In this document: positions 1 to 7,859 of the stretch, piece after piece
How positions within the stretch are numbered: the first letter of the stretch is position 1
Layout: each line of letters begins with the position of its first letter
DNA from: Sphingobacterium sp.
Lineage (GTDB): Bacteria; Bacteroidota; Bacteroidia; Sphingobacteriales; Sphingobacteriaceae
Length of the DNA stretch: 64,000 nucleotides
Reading direction: 5' to 3'
Assembly (NCBI GenBank): GCA_031253985.1
Contig: JAIRVH010000185.1
Span: forward strand, 124,001-188,000
Position numbers and translations under genes: made by a program
The notes under the pieces: model-generated
Told to the model about the DNA's origin: nothing
The model's database searches: none
The model's input: only the letters and a program-made list of their open reading frames with translations

Positions 1-159
1 CGCGAATTTAGAACGCTGTTCAAGCTGCGCATCGCTTATTTTTTTCTTTGAGATTCTGGACAGTGAACGTACATAATCCACTCCACGCCAGTTGCTTCCG
101 ATTACGTTGCCTACCTTACCTGAATAAGCACCGTGTATACCTTTTAAAAATCTTGCCAT
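1..159 (-). CDS. DUF6266 family protein, 5' part only
   Basis: A minus-strand reading frame opens with ATG at 159-157 and stays open for 53 codons to the window edge, so only the N-terminus is present. The product begins MARFLKG and contains G-x-Y-SGKVGNVIGSNWRG, YVRS and QRSKFA. This matches my memory of the N-terminus of DUF6266 proteins, a family of unknown function common in Sphingobacterium and Pedobacter, with the conserved SGKVG and RSL blocks. The plus-strand frame over the same bases looks like its shadow. Family call is from motif memory. Confidence 0.7.
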   Translation of the reverse strand, partial: MARFLKGIHGAYSGKVGNVIGSNWRGVDYVRSLSRISKKKISDAQLEQRSKFA

Positions 160-299
160 GTCTATTACATGAATTTGTTAAACAATGGGACCTGCATGCC
201 TGGTCCATCTTGCTAGCGAGAGCTAAATTAGTACGGTCCAAGCGCTTAAACGATAAATAAACGGAGATGAACGGATATAACAGTAAGGACAGTCAACCA

Positions 300-610
300 C
301 TGTCAGCATCAGCCGGCAAGCCGGACGGTCCTGTCCGTTTGTTCGCTTTTGGTTTGGCTAGAGCCCGACACTGGTTATAGACAAGGAGGGGGCATGGTCG
401 GCACTTCATTGGCATTCCTTTGGCTCCGCTTCGGCAGCCAGCCGAAGCCTTCCCTAAGCCGAGCCGAGCAGCAGCCGAAGCTGTTCCGAAGCTGTTCCGA
501 AGCTGTTCCAAACAGCTGCCGAAGCGCAGCCGAACAAACACCGAAGCCGACCCGAAGCGAACGGATAGATGCCCTGGCATCGGCCAGACTGACCGGTGCC
601 AGAGACATCC
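300..610. repeat. GC-rich degenerate CCGAAGC repeat patch
   Basis: The patch is far more GC-rich than its surroundings and is built of a degenerate CCGAAGC unit, including three perfect tandem copies of CCGAAGCTGTT at 475-485, 486-496 and 497-507, and many diverged copies around them. Short palindromes flank it (ACGGTCCTGTCCGT near 325; GATGCCCTGGCATC near 570). Several reading frames stay open in all directions, which is what a low-complexity repeat produces, and none has a convincing protein. It lies between the DUF6266 gene and the HTH gene. I interpret it as a non-coding repeat element. Confidence 0.6.
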
Positions 611-625
611 CCGGGTCCAAAAAAT

Positions 626-958
626 TTAGATTCTTCCCTTCCGCACACTCTGCTTGAGCTGCGCATCCAGATCGGACAGGTAGTAATAATGACGGCGTCC
701 TTTTTTACGGGGCCTGAGTTCGCCGTTCCGCACAAAACGGTAGTAGGTTGATTCGGAAATACCGAGCTTTTGCATCACGTCCTGCACATCCAGCAGGGTG
801 GAATCTGCAGGAGCTATTGTTCGTTCAGGGGCAGACTTTTCACTTAAAGATAATTCGCTTGTTACTAAGCTTGTAAGCAAATTATGATCCCTAATCTGTT
901 TAAGTAAATCAGACATAATTTCAAGCTGCTTTCCTATTTTTTCAAGCTGGTTTAACAT
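626..958 (-). CDS. Helix-turn-helix (excisionase-like) DNA-binding protein
   Basis: A 110-residue protein. Residues about 1-30 form a short amphipathic, coiled-coil-like stretch (MLNQLEKIGKQLEIM). Residues about 55-105 form a MerR/excisionase-type HTH of the HTH_17 kind: LLDVQDVMQKLGISESTYY, then RNGELRPRKKGRRHYY, then a helix ending in a basic tail. I chose the ATG at 958 because the longer frame to 1024 adds 22 residues that do not look like this family. Such proteins are common beside integrated elements in Bacteroidota, where they act as small regulators. It lies downstream of the membrane/coiled-coil gene on the same strand. The target is unknown. Confidence 0.8.
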   Translation of the reverse strand: MLNQLEKIGKQLEIMSDLLKQIRDHNLLTSLVTSELSLSEKSAPERTIAPADSTLLDVQDVMQKLGISESTYYRFVRNGELRPRKKGRRHYYYLSDLDAQLKQSVRKGRI

Positions 959-1042
959 GGTTATGTGGGTTGCGATCCGATACCTGACCAGCAATACGGA
1001 GCCCTGGATTGTGGGACTTCCCAAAGCTTACCGAACCAATTT

Positions 1043-2341
1043 TTACGATGAAGATTTCTCGCCTTCGTCGATCCGAAATTTTAAAAACAATCCACTTTCG
1101 TCCAACTTCAGGAGATTACGATGTTCCCAAAAACTATAAAATTTTTCACGCGACCGACGCGACACTTCCAACAATTTGTTTAGTTCGGCCACAGGCATTA
1201 CCGCTTCGATCGACGTCCGCACTGCAGCATTCAGGCGAACCATCCGCCCCCGTCCGCTGTCGCTGGATCCTTTATATTTCAGAAGCTGATTATCACAAAA
1301 AAGCATGTTGACGTACGTGCTGCTGTTTACTTTGAGCATCCAGTCTGAGGCCGTCAGTATCTGGCCTTCCCTATCCGGAACCATCTGTTTTTCACCATGG
1401 ATGTTGCATATAAAAAAACAGCGGTTTTTGCGGTAACAGCAGACAAGCCGGTGCAGAGGTAGCTCACAGTTGTCCGCCCGTGTCCAGCCTACATCCAGTT
1501 CCCGGATATAGGCCAACAGCGCGGGCATGCTTCTTTGATCCAGCCAGGCTGCCAGGAGTTTACGGTCCGGCAAAGCGGGGTTATTCATACGTTCGTGTAG
1601 CAGGCTGATTTCTTCGGCTAGATCCTGCTGCAGATCCAGCAACTGATTCATTTGCTCCTGCAGTAGCTTTTCCTGCCTGCGCAGCTTGGTATTTGCCGTC
1701 AACAGGCTTTCGCGTTGTACGAGCAGCTCATCCTGCCGTTGCTCCAGATTGCGTATCGCGCTGCGCACCTGCTCCATGTCCATCATAAGGAGCTCATTCT
1801 CCTGGCGCAGTTCCAGCTTACGCTGCATCAGCAGCGCATTGTGCACCTCAAGCCTATCCTTACATTCCTCCAACTGGTCCACCCTTTTAAAGGTGAAAAG
1901 TGCCTTTTGCGGATGCCGATACAGGTATATGCCATACAGCAACATCGGTACAAAAAACACCCAAAAATCACGTTCAAAGTAAGTGTTAAAAATGCCATAG
2001 CCCTTGTGCTGACTCAAGATTGCGGACAAGAGCAGCAGCTGTGTAGCGGTTGGCGCAGCCAGTGCCAGACTGAGGAAAAATAAGCGCCTGTACCGCAAAA
2101 GCCGCTGGTTAAAAACAGCGAAGACTGACGATCTCGAATAGAAAATCAGGTGAACGATGCGTGCCATGTAGTAGACGTACAGCAACAGCAGAACCATGGT
2201 TGCCAACATAAAAAAGAGTGTATTGGGCCTTTGCAACCGTTCCATAGGATGGTCGATCGCACTCCCTATATTGATCCATATAGCATAAAGCACTATACCC
2301 AAGCCGTAACGCTTAATTTTAGAAACATTGATTTTTCTCAT
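1043..2341 (-). CDS. Membrane protein with coiled coil and cytoplasmic C-terminal domain
   Basis: A 432-residue protein. Four hydrophobic segments lie at about residues 10-30, 42-65, 88-110 and 125-142. A long Gln/Glu/Leu-rich coiled coil follows (about 150-260, with repeats such as ELRQENELL and LLQEQMNQLLDLQQDL). A soluble C-terminal domain (about 280-432) is unlike anything I recognise with confidence. The architecture suggests a membrane-bound signalling protein with a dimerisation stalk. I looked for a histidine-kinase H-box or LytTR core and found neither. It lies 84 bases upstream of the HTH gene on the same strand and is divergent from the gene at 2588, so the two may be expressed together. 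Function unknown. Confidence 0.75.
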   Translation of the reverse strand: MRKINVSKIKRYGLGIVLYAIWINIGSAIDHPMERLQRPNTLFFMLATMVLLLLYVYYMARIVHLIFYSRSSVFAVFNQRLLRYRRLFFLSLALAAPTATQLLLLSAILSQHKGYGIFNTYFERDFWVFFVPMLLYGIYLYRHPQKALFTFKRVDQLEECKDRLEVHNALLMQRKLELRQENELLMMDMEQVRSAIRNLEQRQDELLVQRESLLTANTKLRRQEKLLQEQMNQLLDLQQDLAEEISLLHERMNNPALPDRKLLAAWLDQRSMPALLAYIRELDVGWTRADNCELPLHRLVCCYRKNRCFFICNIHGEKQMVPDREGQILTASDWMLKVNSSTYVNMLFCDNQLLKYKGSSDSGRGRMVRLNAAVRTSIEAVMPVAELNKLLEVSRRSREKFYSFWEHRNLLKLDESGLFLKFRIDEGEKSSS

Positions 2342-2473
2342 AAATTTTGAAATAAAAATAACCTTTACTTAAGCACAAAAAAAACCGATGAATAATTTTG
2401 AAAAGCGATTGAATAATTATCTATAGTTATTATTTATTTCCACTCATATAAGATGCAAGAAAAAAAAACACGA

Positions 2474-2511
2474 ATTTACCGAATGTGCCAAAGTGTACAC
2501 ATTCGGTAAAT
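2474..2511. promoter_or_regulatory. 14-bp perfect inverted repeat in a divergent intergenic region
   Basis: ATTTACCGAATGTG at 2474-2487 is repeated as its exact reverse complement at 2498-2511 with a 10-base loop. A second shorter pair, AAAAAGCC and GGCTTTTT, follows at about 2519-2552. Both lie between the divergently transcribed genes ending at 2341 (minus) and starting at 2588 (plus). This suits either an operator for a dimeric regulator or a stem-loop. Function is inferred from position only. Confidence 0.6.
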
Positions 2512-2587
2512 CGCTATCAAAAAGCCCTTGACGGCGATTTAAATAGGCTTTTTCTTTGTACCTAATTTGAAATAAGCGAACTTGATT

Positions 2588-3010
2588 ATGAAAAAGCCAT
2601 TTAATACCGACGGAGTATACGGCTTCCAACAGGAATTGCTGTCTGCTTCCGAAGAGCTACTTCAGCTACAGATCCAACGTGTACGTTGTGACTTTAAAAA
2701 CTTTATCCTCGACAATTTTGACTTTAGCGAAAGTCAGTTGCAGCAGATCGCCAACATCTCCAGCCAGGATTCCATAGAATTAGGTACAGCCATTGCCGAC
2801 AGCTGGGCTCTGGGCCAGCCTGTAAATTTTCAGAAGGACAGCCCCATGACCCAAAAGGATACCAAAGATATTATCCTATCCGGCCCAAACAACAGGCTTA
2901 CCGGACCAGCACTGATCCGGATCAGGTACAACGTGAGCGAAGCCATCAGCCGGCCCAGCGAACCTGACGCTACGGCCGGCGACTGTTCCCAAATATTTCG
3001 GCTTTCGTGA
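2588..3010 (+). CDS. Hypothetical protein
   Basis: A 140-residue protein starting MKKPFNTDGVYGFQQ. I take the ATG at 2588 rather than an in-frame TTG two codons earlier. The first half is rich in Gln, Leu and Glu and probably helical (ELLSASEELLQLQIQRV, SESQLQQIANISS). The second half is polar and Pro-rich and probably disordered. No signal peptide, membrane segment or catalytic motif is visible, and I do not recognise the family. It is divergent from the membrane/coiled-coil gene and shares with it the inverted-repeat region at 2474-2552. Confidence 0.55.
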   Translation: MKKPFNTDGVYGFQQELLSASEELLQLQIQRVRCDFKNFILDNFDFSESQLQQIANISSQDSIELGTAIADSWALGQPVNFQKDSPMTQKDTKDIILSGPNNRLTGPALIRIRYNVSEAISRPSEPDATAGDCSQIFRLS

Positions 3011-3089
3011 TCCTGTATCCCGATCTATTGCCACCTTGCCTGATGGGTGCCTTCAGGGCGAAACCCCACCGGCAACGGCATCGTTTTAA

Positions 3090-3165
3090 GCGGAAATTTG
3101 CACTATTTCCGCGTATGCGGTGCGGATAGTCAAAACCGGAAGGCACCATCGGTTACATGGTGCCT
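3090..3165. repeat. Two short hairpins ahead of the Crp-like gene
   Basis: GCGGAAAT/ATTTCCGC (3090-3097 with 3105-3112) and AGGCACCAT/ATGGTGCCT (3141-3149 with 3157-3165) are perfect inverted repeats with 7-base loops. They fill the gap between the genes ending at 3010 and starting at 3186. Neither is followed by a T run on the plus strand, so they are not classical terminators. They may be operator sites or leader hairpins for the regulator downstream. Confidence 0.45.
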
Positions 3166-3185
3166 CCACAAAATGAACCTTAAGC

Positions 3186-3731
3186 ATGAGAAAAAGTAAA
3201 GAAGATCTGCTCGATCCCTTTTTTAGGGATCTCCAACCACAATGGCGTCGTGAAATCCCGGCGCTATCAGCCATATTTGAGGAGGAAAGATTTATCAAGG
3301 GTGAACAATTGATGAATAACTGGGGTGATCTTTACCTCCTTATCGATGGTATTTTTGGAAAATATGAAAAAAAATATCCTGTACGGTATGCTTTAGCTGG
3401 GGAAACGCTAATGATCCCCAATCATCGGCATTCTTATCAATTTGTTGCATTGAGTGACTGCCGCACCTATCGCACTTCGCTCAAGCAGCTAGACGAGATC
3501 AACAAAAATAATCCGAAGGTTTTCTACCTCTATGCCAACCTCAAGGAAAAGCAGCAGGTTTATCTAGATTATCGGCACAGGCTCTTATCCCTTCACAATC
3601 AGGACAAATATGATTTTGTCTTTGACAAATATCCAGACATCAGATCCTATGTCAGGCACAAGGAACTTGCCCAGTTTATGGGTATCAGTGAAGAGCTTCT
3701 GCGGCGGATGCACCGTGACCGGGAGTATTAG
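3186..3731 (+). CDS. Crp/Fnr-like transcriptional regulator
   Basis: A 181-residue protein. Residues about 20-115 read as a cyclic-nucleotide-binding-type beta roll (FIKGEQLMNNWGDLYLLIDG, then YALAGETLMIPNHRHSYQF). A long helix follows, and a short C-terminal HTH ends the protein (VRHKELAQFMGISEELLRR). This is the usual layout of the single-domain Crp-like regulators numerous in Bacteroidota. The cAMP-contacting Arg/Glu signature of true Crp is not obvious, so the ligand may be different or absent. The start ATG at 3186 lies 20 bases after a hairpin. The next gene downstream on the same strand is the MauE-like gene. Role of its regulon unknown. Confidence 0.85.
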   Translation: MRKSKEDLLDPFFRDLQPQWRREIPALSAIFEEERFIKGEQLMNNWGDLYLLIDGIFGKYEKKYPVRYALAGETLMIPNHRHSYQFVALSDCRTYRTSLKQLDEINKNNPKVFYLYANLKEKQQVYLDYRHRLLSLHNQDKYDFVFDKYPDIRSYVRHKELAQFMGISEELLRRMHRDREY

Positions 3732-4076
3732 ATAGTCAAATAAATTGGGCACGACAAAACAATATTTTGTTTGCGTACCCACCAAAGATCGTCTTCAAAA
3801 TCCCACCATGGACAATGGATTGTGCTAGAACTTTGTTATAGCAGCTCGGAGAAAGCAGATCAATGCGATCAAGCTTAATCGAGGAGAGTGACATGTACAG
3901 GGAAAAATATTATCCGAATTGCTCCAATAAAAAACAAAGTTATGAAACGGCACAAAAGAAAATTTGCTCTATTCCCGCGATGTCGGTGAATGTAAAACCA
4001 AACAGGAACTCCGGCAGTGATATGCTGTTGGCTCCGCAGAAATCAAGAGAGATTCAATACCCACATAAACAGGCTT
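3732..4076. other. Intergenic region without a supported gene
   Basis: A plus-strand frame is open from 3863 to 4189, but it overlaps the MauE-like gene in another frame, is rich in Ser/Lys/Gln and resembles no family I know. I treat it as spurious. No hairpin or clear promoter box stood out. Confidence 0.4.
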
Positions 4077-4610
4077 ATGGAAAAGCGCTTCAATATCACA
4101 GTGTATCAACAGGATCATCTGGCAAGCTCGCCAAAACGCGGTGCTTCAATCCGCTCTGGTGCACGCTGGATCTACCGTCGCTTACCTGATGTGATCATCT
4201 ACGGCTATGCCTTTTTATACATGTACACGGGATGGACCAAGTTGATGAACATGGCCGCCTTTATCAGAGGCAATAGCAAGATCCCGCATCTAGGTCAGTA
4301 TGCGAAATTGATCAGCTACGGCATCCCCTCGCTGGAGATTGTGCTGGCTATCCTGCTCGTTATCCCGGTATATCGGATCAAGCGTTTGGCACTCTGGACC
4401 TCTACACTACTTATGGGAACGTTTACTATTTATTTGTGCCTTATGGTCCGATTTGTCGAGAAAAAGCTCTGTCACTGTGGTGGTGTGATTGAATCGATGG
4501 GCTGGAAAACGCATATCGTCTTTAATATCATTTGGCTGATCGCGGGAATCTTTGCCCTTGTAAGAACAAAAGTTATACATTCCAAAATCCAAAAAAATGG
4601 AAAAATTTAA
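4077..4610 (+). CDS. MauE/DoxX-like redox-associated membrane protein
   Basis: About 177 residues from the ATG at 4077. Four hydrophobic helices follow a short basic N-terminal part: IIYGYAFLYMYTGWTKLM; the region around YAKLISYGIPSLEIVLAILLV; ALWTSTLLMGTFTIYLCLMV; and HIVFNIIWLIAGIFALV. A CHCGG motif sits just after the third helix, at the membrane edge. This is the topology of the MauE domain family, whose members supply redox equivalents to periplasmic disulfide proteins; assigning that job here is inference. Its end overlaps the start of the DUF6520 gene by 14 bases, so the two are translationally coupled. Upstream in-frame ATGs exist (for example 4017), but the sequence before 4077 does not look like protein. 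Confidence 0.75.
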   Translation: MEKRFNITVYQQDHLASSPKRGASIRSGARWIYRRLPDVIIYGYAFLYMYTGWTKLMNMAAFIRGNSKIPHLGQYAKLISYGIPSLEIVLAILLVIPVYRIKRLALWTSTLLMGTFTIYLCLMVRFVEKKLCHCGGVIESMGWKTHIVFNIIWLIAGIFALVRTKVIHSKIQKNGKI

Positions 4611-4938
4611 AAAACTAGGACAAGTGCTACTTGGAGTAGCACTCCTAAGCGGCGCGGTATTAACGCAGTCGTTTACTCAAAAAGCGGTTAAAACAACTAA
4701 ATTCGCTGGGGAAATATACGTAAATGGATCATCGTCTGGAAGCTATGAAAAACTAACTTCTCCAGGGGATTATGATCCAAACAATTGCCAGGAAACAAGC
4801 GATCAGAACTGTGCATGGCGACGCACAAGCACACCTGGAACTGTTCCTGACAACTTTGACGCTTCAACTGCATCATCACTTCATGCCGCCGGCCTCATTG
4901 AGCCCATGAATGATGATAAAGGAGTTTATATTCCTTAA
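4597..4938 (+). CDS. Small exported protein, DUF6520-like
   Basis: A 113-residue protein with an N-terminal signal sequence (basic MEKFKK, then hydrophobic VLLGVALLSGAVL). The mature part is polar and ends acidic, with two cysteines in NNCQETSDQNC. Small secreted proteins of this kind next to MauE-like genes are annotated DUF6520 in Bacteroidota; the match is from memory. It overlaps the MauE-like gene by 14 bases and ends just before a bidirectional terminator shared with the TlpA gene. The two cysteines and the redox neighbours suggest it may be a disulfide substrate, which is inference. Confidence 0.7.
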   Translation: MEKFKKLGQVLLGVALLSGAVLTQSFTQKAVKTTKFAGEIYVNGSSSGSYEKLTSPGDYDPNNCQETSDQNCAWRRTSTPGTVPDNFDASTASSLHAAGLIEPMNDDKGVYIP

Positions 4939-4942
4939 CAAT

Positions 4943-4965
4943 AAAGGGGAGTTCGCTCCCCTTTT
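4943..4965. terminator. Bidirectional terminator with TTCG loop
   Basis: AAAGGGGAG at 4943-4951, a TTCG tetraloop, then CTCCCCTTTT at 4956-4965: a 9-bp perfect stem followed by T on the plus strand and preceded by A, so it works in both directions. It separates the plus-strand DUF6520 gene from the convergent TlpA gene ending at 4968. Confidence 0.85.
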
Positions 4966-4967
4966 AT

Positions 4968-6482
4968 CTATTCTATCAAAGCCTCACTGATCATTTTGAT
5001 TAAAGCATTTTTGTTCTTTTCAGTGTATGGATTAGGTGGGTTCATAGCCACCACATCATCATTTTTACTAATCAAGATCAGCGTTGGATAAGAACCTATT
5101 TCATAATAACGAATGATCGGATGTTTATCATTTTGTCCGCCAGTCCAGAGTTTTACATCGGATTTATCAGTATACTCACCTTTTTGCAATGAATTCAACC
5201 AGTTTTCTCTTTTCTTATCTATTGAGATACTGACATATTTAAAATTGGGATTATTCTTAAAGTATTTTTTAACAGGTTCCATATTTTTATGTAGAGCCAG
5301 GCATCCCCTGCATCCTGTAAACCAAAAATCCAACAGGACCACCTTCCCTTTCAAATCAGCATTGGTCAACATTTTTCCATTTTCGTCTTCCAATTTAAAC
5401 TGAAATGACTTCGCTCGTGTTGTTCGCTTTTTTCTCAAATCGCTTACATACTGCCTAAAATCCTCGTTTTTCATATTCCCCATTAGACTGGTGAGATACA
5501 TATCATCTAAATACTCTTTCGTACCACGAATCAATAAAGATGAAAATGCAACCTGATCGTACAAAGCGTCATGATAGCGTTCTGAAATGAGTAAATCAGT
5601 AAGTGCAACATTGGGTTTTATGCGTCTACCCAGCGGAGCCATTGTTTGCATGAGATCTGTAAATGCTTTATAAGCAAGATATTTTGGATATTCATTGGAT
5701 GAACCCCGATAGCTTTTCGGATCCCCATAAGATAGTTCATCCGTATAATGTTTGTTGTAGTACTTCGCCACATATAAGCGGACACTGTCAGGACTGAAAT
5801 CCACCAACCAATTAATGCGATTGATTTCATCCCATTTTGTACGTCCAATAAAGTCGTAGTAAACAGTATTCACAGTCATCGTATCGAGAAGCTGGGCGTA
5901 TGAGGTCACCAATTTCTTAGCTTCTAAACATGCATTCAGGTTCATTGACTTATAGGCGCTCAAGTAGTCATTAATCTGCTTTTCCGTAGTTTTTTCATCA
6001 AAAGAGCCGAAACTATTTTTTAGGGAAATAAGCCTATCGCTCAGTTTCTTTTTTAGTCTGAATAGCTCTAACTGGCAATCCAAAGAGGATTTTTGTCCTC
6101 CCGAGAAAGACACCCCATGTTGAGACAGTTGCATTTTCATGGGGGTATCTGCTTTTAGCATAAAGAAATTTCCACTATTCCCGATTAACCTATAATCATC
6201 AGAAATATCTTTCGAATAATTCTTTGGCAATCGGATAAAAGCATAAAATGTCGCCGGTAAACTATCGAGGTCTATTTGAAACCGTCCATGCTTTACTTTA
6301 ACCATTACCTCTTCTCCTTTACCATACAAATTCTCCTGATCAACAAAATTAGTCGCATACCTAAAGAGGAATGAAGCAACTTTTAGTTCCTTATCAATTT
6401 CACCATTGATCGTTAACTTTTGTGCAAACAGTGCTGTTCCAAACGCAAAGAGCAGCACAAGCAATATTTTAAATTTTAACAT
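4968..6482 (-). CDS. TlpA-family thioredoxin-like protein
   Basis: A 504-residue exported protein with an N-terminal signal peptide (MLKFKILLVLLFAFGTALFA). Residues about 20-370 are a variable, mostly helical N-terminal region. Residues about 365-500 form a TlpA/AhpC-type thioredoxin fold: GKVVLLDFWFTGCRGC with the redox pair C391/C394, and the cis-proline in SYPTLI. It should work in the periplasm, as a thiol-disulfide reductase. It is the third gene of a SusC-SusD-TlpA operon; its ATG overlaps the SusD stop codon by one base (TAATG). The company of a MauE-like protein across the terminator supports a redox role. The C-R-G-C active site differs from the C-P-x-C of many TlpA proteins. Confidence 0.85.
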   Translation of the reverse strand: MLKFKILLVLLFAFGTALFAQKLTINGEIDKELKVASFLFRYATNFVDQENLYGKGEEVMVKVKHGRFQIDLDSLPATFYAFIRLPKNYSKDISDDYRLIGNSGNFFMLKADTPMKMQLSQHGVSFSGGQKSSLDCQLELFRLKKKLSDRLISLKNSFGSFDEKTTEKQINDYLSAYKSMNLNACLEAKKLVTSYAQLLDTMTVNTVYYDFIGRTKWDEINRINWLVDFSPDSVRLYVAKYYNKHYTDELSYGDPKSYRGSSNEYPKYLAYKAFTDLMQTMAPLGRRIKPNVALTDLLISERYHDALYDQVAFSSLLIRGTKEYLDDMYLTSLMGNMKNEDFRQYVSDLRKKRTTRAKSFQFKLEDENGKMLTNADLKGKVVLLDFWFTGCRGCLALHKNMEPVKKYFKNNPNFKYVSISIDKKRENWLNSLQKGEYTDKSDVKLWTGGQNDKHPIIRYYEIGSYPTLILISKNDDVVAMNPPNPYTEKNKNALIKMISEALIE

Positions 6483-7855
6483 TATCGTATATTTTGAATT
6501 ATTCCACTTCTATTAATTTCATCCTGAGGTATATTGAATACATAGCCCGGCGTATTGGGCTCAAGTCTATAGACGGCATCTTCTAATTTGCGCGATAACA
6601 CAATTCCTCTGCCCTCTTTGTTGAGACGTTTGATATCGTCCCAGCGCAAGCAACGCCATACCAATTCTTTTCGTCGTTCCTGCAGCACAAACTGCAAAGC
6701 CGATTGTTGATCCGCAAATGCCACATGATGATATGTACCGGTTTTATAGCGATTTAATAGCAATCGCTCCATCGATAATGAAGCTTGACTGAGTTCGCCC
6801 CGCCTCACGAGACACTCAATCTTATTGAGCAGAACTTCGTCGACGGCAAAGCCATTAAAAGGTGTTAATCCGGTTCCATTATAGCCACGCTTCACGGTAT
6901 ACTTGCCGCCATTGTTAATGAAATAAATCGATAAGCGGAGGTCATTTGGAGTATATAGTTTTATCAGCGTACTATCCACGAAAACCGTTTGGCTGCTATT
7001 GATCTGACCGGAATTCCGATACACGCCAGTGGTGCCATACATAATGAGTTCATCATTTGTCTTTGTAAATGGGGTATTCGAAGTTTGTGGAATTTTATTG
7101 TAATCGATCAACTTATCGTAGCGATTTAAGAGACTATCCGCATACTGCTCCGCTTTATCGTACTCTCGTCTATATAAATGAATCCTCGACAAAAGTGCAA
7201 AAGCGGCCAATTTGGTAGCCCTATTTCTTTCAGGCAAAGGTGAAGCATATGCGAGATATTCAAGAGCTTTTTGTAGATCTTCAAAAATAAAATCGTAGCA
7301 ATCGCTCACCGTAGCCCGTTGCGCGGTATAATCAATCGAGGGGTCTTTTCGAATGGGAACGCCAAGATCGGTACGTTGCGTCTGTTCATCAAAGGGTACC
7401 GAAAAATTCTTGAGCAGATCAAAATAGGCTTTTGCCCTATGAAAGAGTGCCTGACCATAAATATCTCGTAATACAGTTGTTAAATCACCTGACTTAAACT
7501 GTTTTTCGACCTCGTTGATGATATTATTGGCATAAAAAATAGTTTTGTATGGCGCATTCCAGTCATTAATTTCCAGTTCACCACCAAAGATATCCTTGGC
7601 CCATATATACGAATTGCGTTCCGTCGCTGTTGCAGAAGCCAGCCAATCCTTTTCCGCGCTGATGTAATATTCATCAGCAGCCAATTGGGGCAGCACGCCC
7701 GTTACCCCAACTTGTTCCGAATTATCCAGTAAACGCTGAAAATCCTCAGCCTGTTCGGGTGTTAAAATATTACTATTGGGAATTTCTTCGAGAAATCCTT
7801 TCGAACAGGCAGTTAAAACTGCCAGCAGGACGGTTATTAAAATATATTTTTTCAT
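6482..7855 (-). CDS. SusD/RagB-family outer-membrane lipoprotein
   Basis: A 457-residue lipoprotein with a signal peptide and lipobox ending in C at residue 17 (LLAVLTAC). The helical, TPR-like SusD fold is shown by stretches such as AKAYFDLLKNFSVPFDEQ, TKLAAFALLSRIHLYRREYD and the C-terminal LQERRKELVWRCLRWDDIKR, a SusD hallmark. It should form the lid of the SusC transporter beside it, binding the substrate at the cell surface. It starts 4 bases after the SusC stop codon and overlaps the TlpA start, so it belongs to one operon. No carbohydrate enzymes are nearby, so the substrate may not be a glycan. Confidence 0.93.
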   Translation of the reverse strand: MKKYILITVLLAVLTACSKGFLEEIPNSNILTPEQAEDFQRLLDNSEQVGVTGVLPQLAADEYYISAEKDWLASATATERNSYIWAKDIFGGELEINDWNAPYKTIFYANNIINEVEKQFKSGDLTTVLRDIYGQALFHRAKAYFDLLKNFSVPFDEQTQRTDLGVPIRKDPSIDYTAQRATVSDCYDFIFEDLQKALEYLAYASPLPERNRATKLAAFALLSRIHLYRREYDKAEQYADSLLNRYDKLIDYNKIPQTSNTPFTKTNDELIMYGTTGVYRNSGQINSSQTVFVDSTLIKLYTPNDLRLSIYFINNGGKYTVKRGYNGTGLTPFNGFAVDEVLLNKIECLVRRGELSQASLSMERLLLNRYKTGTYHHVAFADQQSALQFVLQERRKELVWRCLRWDDIKRLNKEGRGIVLSRKLEDAVYRLEPNTPGYVFNIPQDEINRSGIIQNIR

Positions 7856-7859
7856 ACTG

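Noticed and set aside
475..507. Three tandem 11-mers as a CRISPR-like array
   Set aside because: Units are adjacent without spacers and too short; no cas genes are present.
1043..1500. LytTR DNA-binding domain at the C-terminus of the membrane/coiled-coil protein
   Set aside because: The typical core motif (R-hydrophobic-H-K-S-hydrophobic) could not be found.
3863..4189. Plus-strand frame of 108 codons before the MauE-like gene
   Set aside because: It overlaps the MauE-like gene in another frame and has no protein-like motif; the MauE-like frame has clear membrane helices.
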